This document shows, in pieces, positions 16,442 to 24,690 of a stretch of 38,763 nt of DNA. Numbering within the stretch: position 1 is the stretch's first letter; the number at the start of each line of letters is the position of its first letter. Origin of the DNA: Fibrobacter succinogenes (GTDB lineage Bacteria > Fibrobacterota > Fibrobacteria > Fibrobacterales > Fibrobacteraceae); assembly GCA_902800345.1 (NCBI GenBank), contig CADCDO010000032.1:1-38763 (forward strand). The letters run 5' to 3'. The notes under the pieces were generated by a model. The model saw nothing but the letters and a program-made list of their open reading frames with translations, ran no database searches and was not told the origin of the DNA. The position numbers were made by a program, and so were the translations under genes.

Positions 16442-18412
16442 ATGAATTTGACTGAAAATTACAGACTGACTTCGCTAAAACGCATCAAGAAAATCCCGAC
16501 GGGATTGGATGCGCTTGTACTTCGTCTGTCTGGAAAAATCAAGGAACGTTCCAGCATTCGCCGCAAGATGCTCCGGACAGCAAGACGGATAGACCGCATG
16601 AGCCAGGAACTCACGGCGCTGAAAGAATCCGAAATCAGGAAACGGCTTTCTGTCATCCGAGAAAAGTTCAAACGCCCGGTAGAAGAAGATGTCTTGGCGG
16701 ATGCTTTTGCCCTTGTCCAGGAATCGGTCAGCCGAATTCTTGGCTATCGTCCTTATGTGGAACAGATTGCGGGTGCGCTAGCTTTGTACAACGGCTATAT
16801 TGCCGAAATGTCCACGGGAGAGGGCAAAACGGTTACGGCTGCCATGTGCGGCATTGTCCGCGGGTGGAGCGGTCGCCCTTGCCACGTGATAACCGCAAAC
16901 GATTATCTTGCTTCACGTGACGCCCAGATTATGGGTAAACTTTACAATTTTTGTGGGGTCTCTGTCGGGGCTGTGACGGGAGCGATGAAGCCTCCTGAGA
17001 GGCGTGCTGGTTATGCTGCCGACGTGACGTACTCGACCGCAAAGGAAGTGCTTGCCGATTTTTTGCGCGACCGCATCGCAATGGGCAAAAGCCAGAATTT
17101 TTCGAAAAGGATTCTGGACAGCTTTACTCTGCAGCAGAAGGCAGTTTCCGACAAGCTTGTACAGCGTGGGCTTTATACCGCTATTGTTGACGAGGCGGAC
17201 AACGTGCTGATTGACGAGGCTGTAACGCCGTTGATTATTTCTCGCGAAAAAGAGAACAAGGGCTTCAACAGAACGTGCGAAATCGCCTTTGAACTTTCGA
17301 AAAAGCTTGTATGTGACGTCGATTACAAAGTCGATATCAAGTTGCGCACTGTACGTTTCTTGGTCGATATGGATGAGCGTCTTGAAGAAATTCAGGATGA
17401 GCTTGCCGAACAGAGCGGTGGAGATGGCGGCTTTTGCAGGGCTTCGTTCTTGAAGGACTTGGTGCGCCAGGCGTTAATTGCGAAGGAACTTTTTGTTCTT
17501 GGTCGCCAGTACGTGATTGAAGAAGGCAAAATCATCATCGTCGATGAATCGACGGGGCGCAAGATGCCGATGCGTTCGTGGAACGGCGGTTTGCATCAGA
17601 TGATTGAACTGAAAGAGGGTCTGGAACTGAGCGGCCTCAAGGAAACCGAGGCGAGAATGAGTTTCCAGCGGTTCTTTAGGCTGTATAAACATTTCTCGGG
17701 AATGACGGGAACGGGGAAGGAAGCGTCGAACGAGTTCTGGATGATTTACGGGACTCCGGTGCTGTGCATTCCGAACCACCGCAAGAACAGACGAAAGATT
17801 TACCGACTCAAGACGTATTCGACCAAGGAAAAGAAACGCAAAGCGATTGTGAATGAAGTTGTCCGTGTCCACAAGCTGGGACGCCCGATTTTGATTGGTA
17901 CGAAGGATATCGACGAAAGCGAAACTTTTGGACAGATGCTTTCGAAGATTGGACTCCATTGCAGGATTATCAACGCGGTGCGCAGCGACGACGAGGCGAA
18001 CATCATTGCCGAGGCGGGCAAGGCGGGGGCGATTACTGTTGCGACGAATATGGCTGGCCGTGGTACCGATATCAAGATTCCGCCGGGAGTCCGCAAAATT
18101 GGCGGGCTGCATGTGATTGCGACGGAATGCAACATGTCGTCGCGTATTGACCGCCAGTTGTTTGGGCGTTCGGCGCGCCAGGGGGATCCGGGCAGCGCTA
18201 GCCATTATGCGAGTTTCGAGGACGAAGTGCTACGGCGGAATTTGCCAAATGCCTTGATGTCTTTATTCCGTCATGCGGGGCCCTTGGCGAGTTTAGCGGT
18301 CAAGTGGGCTCAGCACCGTGCGGGACGCAAGTCGTATCAGAGCCGCGTTTCCGTGCAGCGTACCGATACATGGCTCGAAGAATCGCTCGGTTTCAGCGGC
18401 GGCGACGTGTAA
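16442..18412 (+). CDS. Reduced SecA-like preprotein translocase ATPase
   Basis: 656 residues, against about 800-900 for housekeeping SecA. The DEAD motor is intact: MSTGEGKT (Walker A, 123-130), TANDYLASRDA, YSTAKEVLADFLRDR, VDEADNVLIDEAVTPLIIS (Walker B, DEAD instead of the usual DEVD), VDESTGRKMPMRSWNGGLHQ, HFSGMTGTGKEAS, TNMAGRGTDIKI and GRSARQGDPGSASHYA. A short preprotein-crosslinking domain lies between about 270 and 370. Only about 60 residues follow the last helicase motif, so the helical scaffold and wing domains are largely missing, as is the Cys-rich zinc tail that binds SecB. About 100 basic helical residues precede the motor. It follows the M50/HlyD fusion by 26 bp, so it is probably a dedicated motor for that protein and not the general SecA. 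No good Shine-Dalgarno site is seen. Confidence 0.88.
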   Translation: MNLTENYRLTSLKRIKKIPTGLDALVLRLSGKIKERSSIRRKMLRTARRIDRMSQELTALKESEIRKRLSVIREKFKRPVEEDVLADAFALVQESVSRILGYRPYVEQIAGALALYNGYIAEMSTGEGKTVTAAMCGIVRGWSGRPCHVITANDYLASRDAQIMGKLYNFCGVSVGAVTGAMKPPERRAGYAADVTYSTAKEVLADFLRDRIAMGKSQNFSKRILDSFTLQQKAVSDKLVQRGLYTAIVDEADNVLIDEAVTPLIISREKENKGFNRTCEIAFELSKKLVCDVDYKVDIKLRTVRFLVDMDERLEEIQDELAEQSGGDGGFCRASFLKDLVRQALIAKELFVLGRQYVIEEGKIIIVDESTGRKMPMRSWNGGLHQMIELKEGLELSGLKETEARMSFQRFFRLYKHFSGMTGTGKEASNEFWMIYGTPVLCIPNHRKNRRKIYRLKTYSTKEKKRKAIVNEVVRVHKLGRPILIGTKDIDESETFGQMLSKIGLHCRIINAVRSDDEANIIAEAGKAGAITVATNMAGRGTDIKIPPGVRKIGGLHVIATECNMSSRIDRQLFGRSARQGDPGSASHYASFEDEVLRRNLPNALMSLFRHAGPLASLAVKWAQHRAGRKSYQSRVSVQRTDTWLEESLGFSGGDV

Positions 18413-18485
18413 AACAAGCCTTTATGGGCGCTAATTTGTCGTTGCTTTTGCTGCAAGATTGGCGCTATTTGGGCTAGGCTTGCAT

Positions 18486-19220
18486 TTATTTTGCTTTGCT
18501 TGTGTCCTTGGGGGCCACGGATGCGCTGGATTTCCCTTCGAAAGTCTTGATGGCGGCATCTTTTGCGGCGATAGCTGCATCTTTTGCCTTTTCGGCAGTT
18601 TCGCTGACTTTGTTTGAAACTTCGTTTGCGGCTTCCTTGACGGCGGCCTTTGCGCTATCCGCGGCCTGCTCGGTCGAACCTTTTGCTTTGTCCGTAATCG
18701 TCTTTGTCAGTTCGCTTGCCTTTTCCTTCGCCATCTTGCGCAGGTTAACCTCGTCGGACGAGTACCCCATCTTTTCGATAAACGACTTGTAAACGTTGTA
18801 TGCGATGGCGCTGTCCCGGGTGTCCTTGAGGTCGCCTTGTACAGGCAACAGGTGCATAATGAAAAGAAGCGCAAAGCATATGATGGAAGCCTTGAGAAGT
18901 CCGAAAAGGAATCCGAGAATTCGGTTCGTCTTACCGACAATCGTGTTCTTGATGGAATCGCCGACCACGTGGCCGATAAACGAGAAAAAGAGGAAGGGGA
19001 TCAGGAATCCTACGCATGTGCAAATGAGGTGCGCTGTGAAATCGCTAAATGCGAAGTTCTGTACTACGTATTCTCCGAAAAAACTTTGTGCGAAATAGGC
19101 GCCTAGAATTGCGGCAACCCATGCGCAAAGCCTGAATACGCTGCTTAACAATCCTCGCCACAGCCCGATGACACCGAAGATGATGAGGCAGGCGAGACAT
19201 GCAATGTCTATCCAATTCAT
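18486..19220 (-). CDS. CvpA-family membrane protein with long Ala/Lys/Glu tail
   Basis: 244 residues from ATG 19220, with AAGGA 9 bases upstream. The N-terminal CvpA domain has four hydrophobic helices: NWIDIACLACLIIFGVIGL with WRGLLSSVFRL, then VAAILGAYFAQS, LICTCVGFLIPFLFFSFIG and ILGFLFGLLKASIICFALLF. The family is named for colicin V production in E. coli and is widely linked to envelope function. After about residue 150 comes a cytosolic or periplasmic tail of about 90 residues rich in Ala, Lys and Glu (SDKAKG, AADSAKAAVKEAANEV, AKDAAIAAKDAAIKTF). It resembles LEA/apolipoprotein-type amphipathic helix repeats and could coat a membrane. The upstream kinase gene ends 13 bp before this start, so they form an operon. 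Confidence 0.85.
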   Translation of the reverse strand: MNWIDIACLACLIIFGVIGLWRGLLSSVFRLCAWVAAILGAYFAQSFFGEYVVQNFAFSDFTAHLICTCVGFLIPFLFFSFIGHVVGDSIKNTIVGKTNRILGFLFGLLKASIICFALLFIMHLLPVQGDLKDTRDSAIAYNVYKSFIEKMGYSSDEVNLRKMAKEKASELTKTITDKAKGSTEQAADSAKAAVKEAANEVSNKVSETAEKAKDAAIAAKDAAIKTFEGKSSASVAPKDTSKAK

Positions 19221-19233
19221 TGGACTAATCCTT

Positions 19234-20283
19234 CTAGATCGCAAACTGGATGGCTATGGACGCCACCGTGGCTACTAAAACTCCAAGTAAAAATCCTATT
19301 CCGTACTTAAATGTAGTTTTTTGCGGCTTAGGAGATATGAAGGAACCGATGGGTTGGTCTTCGTTCACCGTGTCTGCCCAATCGGCGATGTAAGGCGTCA
19401 TGTCGCGCGGGTACTCGCTTAAAAGGTCTGCAAGTTCGTTTGCGGCGTCGCAGGCTGAAGACGGTCGCTTGCTTGCGCGTTTGTTCAGTAATTTTAGGAC
19501 GAACTTGCGCAGAGGCTTGGGAACGTCGTCCGGGAAAACTTCGAGCTTGAATTTCATCTTGAGGATGTTTTCTCGGGTTTCTTCGAAGTCCTTGCCGCGG
19601 AAAAGGTTCTCGCCGATGAGCATTTCGCTTGCGATGATGCCCACGCTAAACAGGTCGCTTGCGTAGTTGACTTTTTCTCCCATGATTTGTTCGGGACTCA
19701 TGTAGGCCGCAGTGCCGATGATGCACCCGGTTTGCGTGAGTTCGCGCCCGATATCGAGAGGCGTTTCCGTGTGCGCAATGCCAAAATCCAAAAGCCTTAA
19801 ACGCCCGTCTTTGTCTATCATCATGTTCGCGGGTTTCAGGTCGCGGTGCGTGACGCCGTTGCGGTGCGCATGGCTCAATGCGTTCAAAAGTTCGTAGAGT
19901 ATGGTTTCGACGACCCATATTGGAGGTCGCTTGTTGCGGAGAAGCAGGTCCTTGAGGCTCGAACCTTGTATGTACTCCATCGACATCGTGTAGTTGCCGT
20001 CGCTGTCTTTCCAGAGGGCGTACGGCTGCAGTATGTTCGGATGGTTCAGGTGGGCGAGGATGCTCCCTTCTTGCAGGAACCTCTTGACGTAGATATCCTG
20101 CTGGCTCAAATTAGAGTGGAGCCTTTTGGCGACGACGAGCCGGTCAAGGGACGGATCCCTGCAGAGCCACAAGCTGCCCATTGCTCCGCTATTCAGGGAC
20201 TGTATGGGTTTGTATCCGCCAATTTTTGACGGAAGCTGATCTTTGACTTTTTTTCGAGACTGTGTTGCCTTGAGCTCTTCCAT
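19234..20283 (-). CDS. Hanks-type serine/threonine protein kinase with C-terminal membrane anchor
   Basis: 349 residues. The kinase domain spans about 22-290: a glycine loop SGAMGSLW (32-39), the ATP-binding Lys in VVAKRL (Lys53), the catalytic loop THRDLKPANMM (Asp148), DFGIA (Asp166), the activation segment GTAAYMSPEQI and SDLFSVGIIASEML. A Pro/Thr/Asp-rich juxtamembrane stretch leads to one transmembrane helix (about 325-347: YGIGFLLGVLVATVASIAI). There is no extracytoplasmic sensor such as PASTA, so the kinase sits on the cytosolic face and its input is unknown. It shares a transcript with the CvpA-like gene 13 bp downstream. nadB lies upstream on the same strand with a gap of only 22 bp, so all three may be co-transcribed. 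Confidence 0.94.
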   Translation of the reverse strand: MEELKATQSRKKVKDQLPSKIGGYKPIQSLNSGAMGSLWLCRDPSLDRLVVAKRLHSNLSQQDIYVKRFLQEGSILAHLNHPNILQPYALWKDSDGNYTMSMEYIQGSSLKDLLLRNKRPPIWVVETILYELLNALSHAHRNGVTHRDLKPANMMIDKDGRLRLLDFGIAHTETPLDIGRELTQTGCIIGTAAYMSPEQIMGEKVNYASDLFSVGIIASEMLIGENLFRGKDFEETRENILKMKFKLEVFPDDVPKPLRKFVLKLLNKRASKRPSSACDAANELADLLSEYPRDMTPYIADWADTVNEDQPIGSFISPKPQKTTFKYGIGFLLGVLVATVASIAIQFAI

Positions 20284-20305
20284 GCGTTCTTATATAGAAA
20301 AAGAT

Positions 20306-21886
20306 TTATTTCTTGTCGCTCAGGTATATGCTTTGGTGCTTTGTTTTGGGGTCCTGGTTGGGGTAGTCCAGAATGTAGTGGAGACCGCGGGATTCTTTGC
20401 GACGGAGCGCTGCGATGAGAATCATCTTGGAAACTTGGAGCGCATTCAGAAATTCGAGGAAATGTAGATTTTCTGTTTCTTTGTTCTTGATAGCGGTGTC
20501 GACATCTTTCTGGAGTTCGTCGATGACTTTGAGGCCCTGGTTTAATCCGGCTACGGTGCGCACGATGCCGCAGTGTGTCCACATCATGTCCTGGAGTTGC
20601 TTCTTGCGCTTTTTCCAGTAGGCGGCCTTGGTGAAACTTACGGTTTCTTTCTTTGACTTTGGTGTAGTTAGTTTATCCTTGACGAGGCCGTTCTTGTCGA
20701 TGTCATCGACGGCACGGATGGCGAACACGACGCTTTCCAAAAGCGAGTTCGAGGCGAGACGGTTTGCTCCGTGGACGCCCGTTGCAGCGACTTCGCCGCA
20801 GGCGTAAAGTCCCTTGATTTCGGTACGGGACCACGTATCGACGAGTACGCCGCCGCACATGTAGTGGGCTGCCGGGACAACCGGGATCCATTCCTTGGTG
20901 ATGTCGATGCCGGCATCCATGCATTTGGAATAAATGTGCGGGAAGTGGCTCTTGATATCCTTTGGGGTACGGCCGGAAAGGTCAATGAACATGTGGTCTT
21001 TGCCGAGGCGCTGCATTTCGCTATGGATGGCGCGTGCCACGATGTCACGGGGGGCAAGCGAGTGCAGCGGGTGCACCTGGTTCATGAACTCTTCGCCCTT
21101 GTCGTTCTTGAGAATTCCGCCAAAACCGCGCACTGCTTCGGAGATGAGGAATGGTTTTTTGAAGCTTGGTGCGTACAAACTAGTCGGATGGAACTGCATG
21201 AACTCGATGTCCTGGAGGGCGGCTCCGGCGCGTGCTGCAATCGCCATGCCGTCACCACAGCTGTCGGGCGGGCAAACTGTATATTGCCAAATGCGGCCTG
21301 CGCCGCCGGTCGAGAGTATGGTTGCCTTGGCGTAGATGCTTTCGACTTCGCCAGTCTTCTGGTGGATGACTTTTGCGCCGATGCAGCGCTTGGCCTTGCC
21401 TTCGCCTTCGCAAATCAGGTCCTTGATGTAGCAATTCTCGAGATAGTCGATGTTCTTTTGCTTGTGGAGCTCGCAAAGGAGGGCGCGCATGATTTCCTTG
21501 CCGGTGAGGTCCGCTGCGTGCAGAATGCGGTGGTGGCTGTGTCCGCCTTCGAGGTGGAGGTCGAATTGCGACTTGTCTTCGGGCGACGGTGTGAACTGGA
21601 CGCCCCACTTGACGAGCTGCTTGATGGTTGCGGGCCCGCTCTTAGTTAAAATGTTGACCGGTTCCTTTTTGCAAAGGCCTGCGCCCGCTTCGAGCGTGTC
21701 GGCGATGTGGAACTCGAATTTGTCCGTTTTTTCGGTCACGGTGGCGATTCCGCCTTGGGCGTAGTTCGATGAGCCGTCCGGCTTTGCTCCTTTGGTTAAT
21801 ATGACTACGTGAAAGCCTTTTTCTGCTGCATGGAGGGCTGCGCTCAATCCAGAAATGCCTGCGCCCAGAACCAAAATATCGTACAT
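20306..21886 (-). CDS. nadB: L-aspartate oxidase
   Basis: 526 residues from ATG 21886, with GGAG about 8 bases upstream. The protein oxidises L-aspartate to iminoaspartate, the first step of de novo NAD synthesis; in anaerobes fumarate can be the electron acceptor. The FAD-binding motif GAGISGLSAALHAAEKG is at the N-terminus. Further flavoprotein motifs are SSNYAQGGIATV, HHRILHAADLTGKEI, LSTGGAGRIW, FMQFHPTSLY, RDIVARAIHSEM with the catalytic Arg, AAHYMCGGVLVD, and ATGVHGANRLASNSLLE. The C-terminal helical domain begins near MMWTHCGIVRT. The HHRILHAAD motif favours NadB over fumarate reductase or succinate dehydrogenase subunits. nadA and nadC are not in the window. The kinase gene follows after 22 bp. 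Confidence 0.95.
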   Translation of the reverse strand: MYDILVLGAGISGLSAALHAAEKGFHVVILTKGAKPDGSSNYAQGGIATVTEKTDKFEFHIADTLEAGAGLCKKEPVNILTKSGPATIKQLVKWGVQFTPSPEDKSQFDLHLEGGHSHHRILHAADLTGKEIMRALLCELHKQKNIDYLENCYIKDLICEGEGKAKRCIGAKVIHQKTGEVESIYAKATILSTGGAGRIWQYTVCPPDSCGDGMAIAARAGAALQDIEFMQFHPTSLYAPSFKKPFLISEAVRGFGGILKNDKGEEFMNQVHPLHSLAPRDIVARAIHSEMQRLGKDHMFIDLSGRTPKDIKSHFPHIYSKCMDAGIDITKEWIPVVPAAHYMCGGVLVDTWSRTEIKGLYACGEVAATGVHGANRLASNSLLESVVFAIRAVDDIDKNGLVKDKLTTPKSKKETVSFTKAAYWKKRKKQLQDMMWTHCGIVRTVAGLNQGLKVIDELQKDVDTAIKNKETENLHFLEFLNALQVSKMILIAALRRKESRGLHYILDYPNQDPKTKHQSIYLSDKK

Positions 21887-22345
21887 GGTAAAACTCCAAA
21901 GGAATTTATTGTTTTTGTATCCCATAAATAGAAAAAATAGGCTTCACTTGCAAAGTGTTTTTATTGAAATTCGAGAATGAAGTTTATGCGGGCGGGGCCC
22001 CAGCTCGGAGTTTTTTACCCATCCTGGCGCAAGCGCCAACCTTACGGCTCAGCAATGGGTCTGCAAGCAGCCCCGCTGCGTTCGCCTTTTAAGGTTGTGG
22101 CCGACGCTTTTATTCTTTCAACGACTACTTGTATTTTTATTTGAAAAAAAACGATAAATAATTTAGCAATGGTCTTTTTTTGAAGAATGCTTGCTAAAAC
22201 ATTCATTCTATTGAAATTCATAATTGTAAATGTGTGAAAATAGGGCTTTTCGGCATTATAATTGCCATATAATTTCGATAAAATAAAATGCAAATGTTTT
22301 TTTTTACTATTTTTCGTGCGACAAAATTTTAATGGAGTTGTCCCT
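21887..22345. other. Divergent intergenic region with a nested hairpin element
   Basis: 459 bp between divergent nadB and the foldase gene. A compact GC-rich element at 21992-22076 can fold as three nested stems: GCGGGGC (21992-21998) with GCCCCGC (22070-22076), ACCCAT (22017-22022) with ATGGGT (22055-22060), and GGCGC (22026-22030) with GCGCC (22033-22037). The rest is AT-rich. Two ATATAAT/TTATAAT-like motifs near 22256-22271 are possible -10 elements for the foldase gene, whose start at 22346 has GGAG 9 bases upstream. Confidence 0.45.
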
Positions 22346-24280
22346 ATGTTAACGTGGATTAATGAAAAAGCCAAGTGGGTTATTGTGATCTTTGCCGCCG
22401 GTATCGCCATCGGTCTTCTTGCTATGGACCGTGTGCCGAACCAAGGGCATAGCTATCCTATCGGTGTCGTTAATGACAGAAAGATTTCCTATACAGAATT
22501 TGATTCTCGCGTGAAAATGGTCATGCAGAACCAGTATCAGAACCAGCACTTGGAAGACGAACAGTATTCCCAGCTCCGCAGTCAGGTGTTCTCCAGCTTC
22601 GTTCGTCAGGCGCTCTTTGCCGAACAGTTCGAAAAGGCTGAACTGACCGCCTCGGTTGCCGAACTCAAGGACGCTTTCAAGCGCAATTCCGATGCCGTCC
22701 GCGCTCGCCTGGTCCAAGAAGCTCAGGCTCGCCTCTATGCCATCCAGCAACAGGCTACCTCGCAGGAAGACTTGATGCAGCGTTCTCAGGCTTACATCGC
22801 TTCTCTCCCGAAGTTCCTCACGGACACGACTTTCAACAAGGCCGATTATGATGCCTGGATCGAAACTCCGGCTGCTTACCGCTGGAGCGCCATGCTCATG
22901 CTCGAAGACGAAATGAAGAATAACACGATTCCTTCCCGTCAGCTTCAGGCTCTGGTCGGTGCATCCGTCCATCCGACTTCTCTCGAAGCGAAGTGGAGCG
23001 TGGAACGTCGCATGACGGATTACGAACTGCAGGTGGCGGTTGCCCCGAATTCAGCATTTGTTGTGGATAGCAACTCCGTGGACAGCGTGATGGTGTCCGG
23101 CTACTTCAAGGCTCATGCACTCGACAGTTTCTTTGTTAAAAAGGACATGGCTCAGTTCCAGTATGTATCCATTCCGGTCGAAGCAACTGCCGCCGACGAT
23201 GCCAGCATTCGTGAATACGCGATGACTCTTTATTACCAGCTGACGGATTCCTCTTCGGCAACGACTTTCGAAGATATGGCTCGTGTTTCTTCTGAAGATC
23301 CGGGCAGCGCCGAAAAGGGTGGCGTCTTGAGCGAAGATTTTGTTGGTCGCGGTACTTACGTGAAGTCTTTTGAAGATGTCGCTTTCGCTCTCGATTCCGG
23401 CAAGATTTCTGAACCGGTCCGCTCCCAGTACGGCTACCATATCATCAAGTCTTACGGCAACGTGAAGAACGACAAGGGCGAAGTCGAAAAGGTCAAGGTT
23501 GGCCATATCCTTCTTACTGTGACGGCTTCTTCCAATACGATTGATAGCCTCGAAAAGATTCTCACGAGCATCAAGAAGGATGTCGATGCCGGTTCTGACC
23601 TGGTGACCGAAGCCAACGCTCGCGGTCTCGATGTCAAGACTTCTGAATGGGTCGCTCGTGAAGACAATATCTCTGCTATGGGTTTCCTCAGGGGCCTTAC
23701 CTCCTTTGCCTGGCCGAACGAAAACCTCCCGGACGAAGAAAGTGAAATTTCCAACGTGCTGAAGAACAACAAGTGGGTCGCCATTGCAAAGAAGGTCGGC
23801 ACGTTCAAGGCCGGCGAACGCAGCCTTCCGTTGTACTACAAGGATATCAAGGAAGCTCTTCTCAAGCAGAAAGCTGGCAAGGCTGCCGAAATCTACCTGA
23901 ATTCCGTTGCCGCTCAGGTGAAGGCTTGGAATCCGGCTGATTCTACGGCCAAAATCGACAAGATTGATCTTGAAACCAAGAACGCCTCTGTCGACGGCTT
24001 CGTCCCGGGCTTTGGCTACGGTGATCCTTTGATTGCAAAGGTTGTGACCAAGGCCAAGGTTGGTGAATGGACCGCTCCGGTTGTCGCTGAAAACGGCGCC
24101 GTGATGGTCAAGGTCGTATCGAAGAAAACTCCGAAGGTTGAAGACGTTGAAGAAGCCATCAAGCAGGATGTCGATAATGCTTACCGCTTTGGCATCATGA
24201 CTGCCTTCAATGACTATGTCACGACTCTCGAAGCTTCTACGCCGGTCAAGAGCAACCTCGACCTCTATTATAGGGACTAG
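22346..24280 (+). CDS. PpiD/SurA-like membrane-anchored peptidyl-prolyl isomerase
   Basis: 644 residues from ATG 22346 (GGAG upstream; an ATG-less extension further upstream is unlikely). A cytosolic start MLTWINEKAK leads into one transmembrane helix (about 11-26), so the bulk is periplasmic, as in PpiD. A SurA_N-like helical domain (about 38-250: IGVVNDRKISYTEFDSRV, then QVFSSFVRQALFAEQ) is followed by a PpiC rotamase domain (about 268-367) with EDMARVSSEDPGSAEKGG, AFALDSGKISEPVRSQYGYH and IIKSY. A second, degenerate PpiC-like region follows (VGHILLTV...). Such proteins hold and fold outer-membrane and secreted proteins leaving the Sec channel. Codon use is very biased, like pckG, suggesting abundant protein. 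The tRNA-Glu gene follows under its own promoter. Confidence 0.9.
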   Translation: MLTWINEKAKWVIVIFAAGIAIGLLAMDRVPNQGHSYPIGVVNDRKISYTEFDSRVKMVMQNQYQNQHLEDEQYSQLRSQVFSSFVRQALFAEQFEKAELTASVAELKDAFKRNSDAVRARLVQEAQARLYAIQQQATSQEDLMQRSQAYIASLPKFLTDTTFNKADYDAWIETPAAYRWSAMLMLEDEMKNNTIPSRQLQALVGASVHPTSLEAKWSVERRMTDYELQVAVAPNSAFVVDSNSVDSVMVSGYFKAHALDSFFVKKDMAQFQYVSIPVEATAADDASIREYAMTLYYQLTDSSSATTFEDMARVSSEDPGSAEKGGVLSEDFVGRGTYVKSFEDVAFALDSGKISEPVRSQYGYHIIKSYGNVKNDKGEVEKVKVGHILLTVTASSNTIDSLEKILTSIKKDVDAGSDLVTEANARGLDVKTSEWVAREDNISAMGFLRGLTSFAWPNENLPDEESEISNVLKNNKWVAIAKKVGTFKAGERSLPLYYKDIKEALLKQKAGKAAEIYLNSVAAQVKAWNPADSTAKIDKIDLETKNASVDGFVPGFGYGDPLIAKVVTKAKVGEWTAPVVAENGAVMVKVVSKKTPKVEDVEEAIKQDVDNAYRFGIMTAFNDYVTTLEASTPVKSNLDLYYRD

Positions 24281-24293
24281 TGTTTAGTCAATG

Positions 24294-24333
24294 GTTGTCA
24301 TTAGAGATGTTGTGACATTCTGCTAATGACAAC
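24294..24333 (+). terminator. Stem-loop after the foldase gene
   Basis: Perfect 11-bp stem GTTGTCATTAG (24294-24304) / CTAATGACAAC (24323-24333) with an 18-base loop, starting 13 bases after the stop codon. There is no T-run, so it may be a 3'-end-protecting hairpin and not a classic terminator. Confidence 0.45.
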
Positions 24334-24400
24334 TAAATACTAATAACGAAAAACTTAAATGCGGCGGCGTTGACCATCAGCAAATAAATTCAATTATCTG

Positions 24401-24429
24401 TTGACGGATGCGATTAAAATTGCTATAAT
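24401..24429 (+). promoter_or_regulatory. Sigma-70-type promoter of tRNA-Glu
   Basis: TTGACG (24401-24406), a 17-base spacer, then a perfect TATAAT (24424-24429), 11 bases before the tRNA. This is the cleanest promoter in the window. Confidence 0.85.
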
Positions 24430-24440
24430 GTGCCGCGCTT

Positions 24441-24513
24441 GCCCCCATCGTCTAGTGGCCCAGGACTCGGGATTCTCATTCCCGCAACAGCGGTTCGAGT
24501 CCGCTTGGGGGTA
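24441..24513 (+). tRNA. tRNA-Glu (anticodon CTC)
   Basis: A 73-base cloverleaf: acceptor GCCCCCA paired with TGGGGGT (a G-U at the first pair), D-arm GTCTAGTGGCCCAGGAC, anticodon stem CGGGA/TCCCG around TTCTCAT with anticodon CTC, and T-arm AGCGG-TTCGAGT-CCGCT. The discriminator base is A. The CCA end is not encoded, so it must be added afterwards. CTC reads GAG codons. Confidence 0.93.
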
Positions 24514-24515
24514 CT

Positions 24516-24555
24516 AAAAACGACCAACGAAAAGTTGGCCGTTTTTATTTTTTTT
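24516..24555 (+). terminator. Rho-independent terminator of tRNA-Glu
   Basis: A-rich 5' side, stem CGACCAAC / GTTGGCCG (one A-C mismatch) with a GAAAA loop, then TTTTTATTTTTTTTT. It begins 3 bases after the tRNA. Confidence 0.85.
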
Positions 24556-24556
24556 T

Positions 24557-24589
24557 CGTCATCCTGAGCGTATGCGAAGGATCCAGTGA
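24557..24589. repeat. Dispersed CGTCATCCTGA...GGATCCAGTG element, short copy
   Basis: The ends CGTCATCCTGA and AAGGATCCAGTGA flank a short core GCGTATGCG. The same ends appear around a long insert at 27852-28020. It lies just after the tRNA terminator. Confidence 0.45.
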
Positions 24590-24690
24590 CATTATATAAA
24601 AGCCAGGGCTTCTACCCTGGCTTCAAATGCGTTATTCGAACTGCGCGCAGTTTCAATTGCTGTTAATGTTCTGCGCGTTTGTGCTTATTA

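Noticed and set aside
20771..21649. Long open frame (about 292 codons) opposite nadB
   Set aside because: It is antisense to a clear enzyme gene, lacks a ribosome site, and its composition mirrors the nadB codon pattern.
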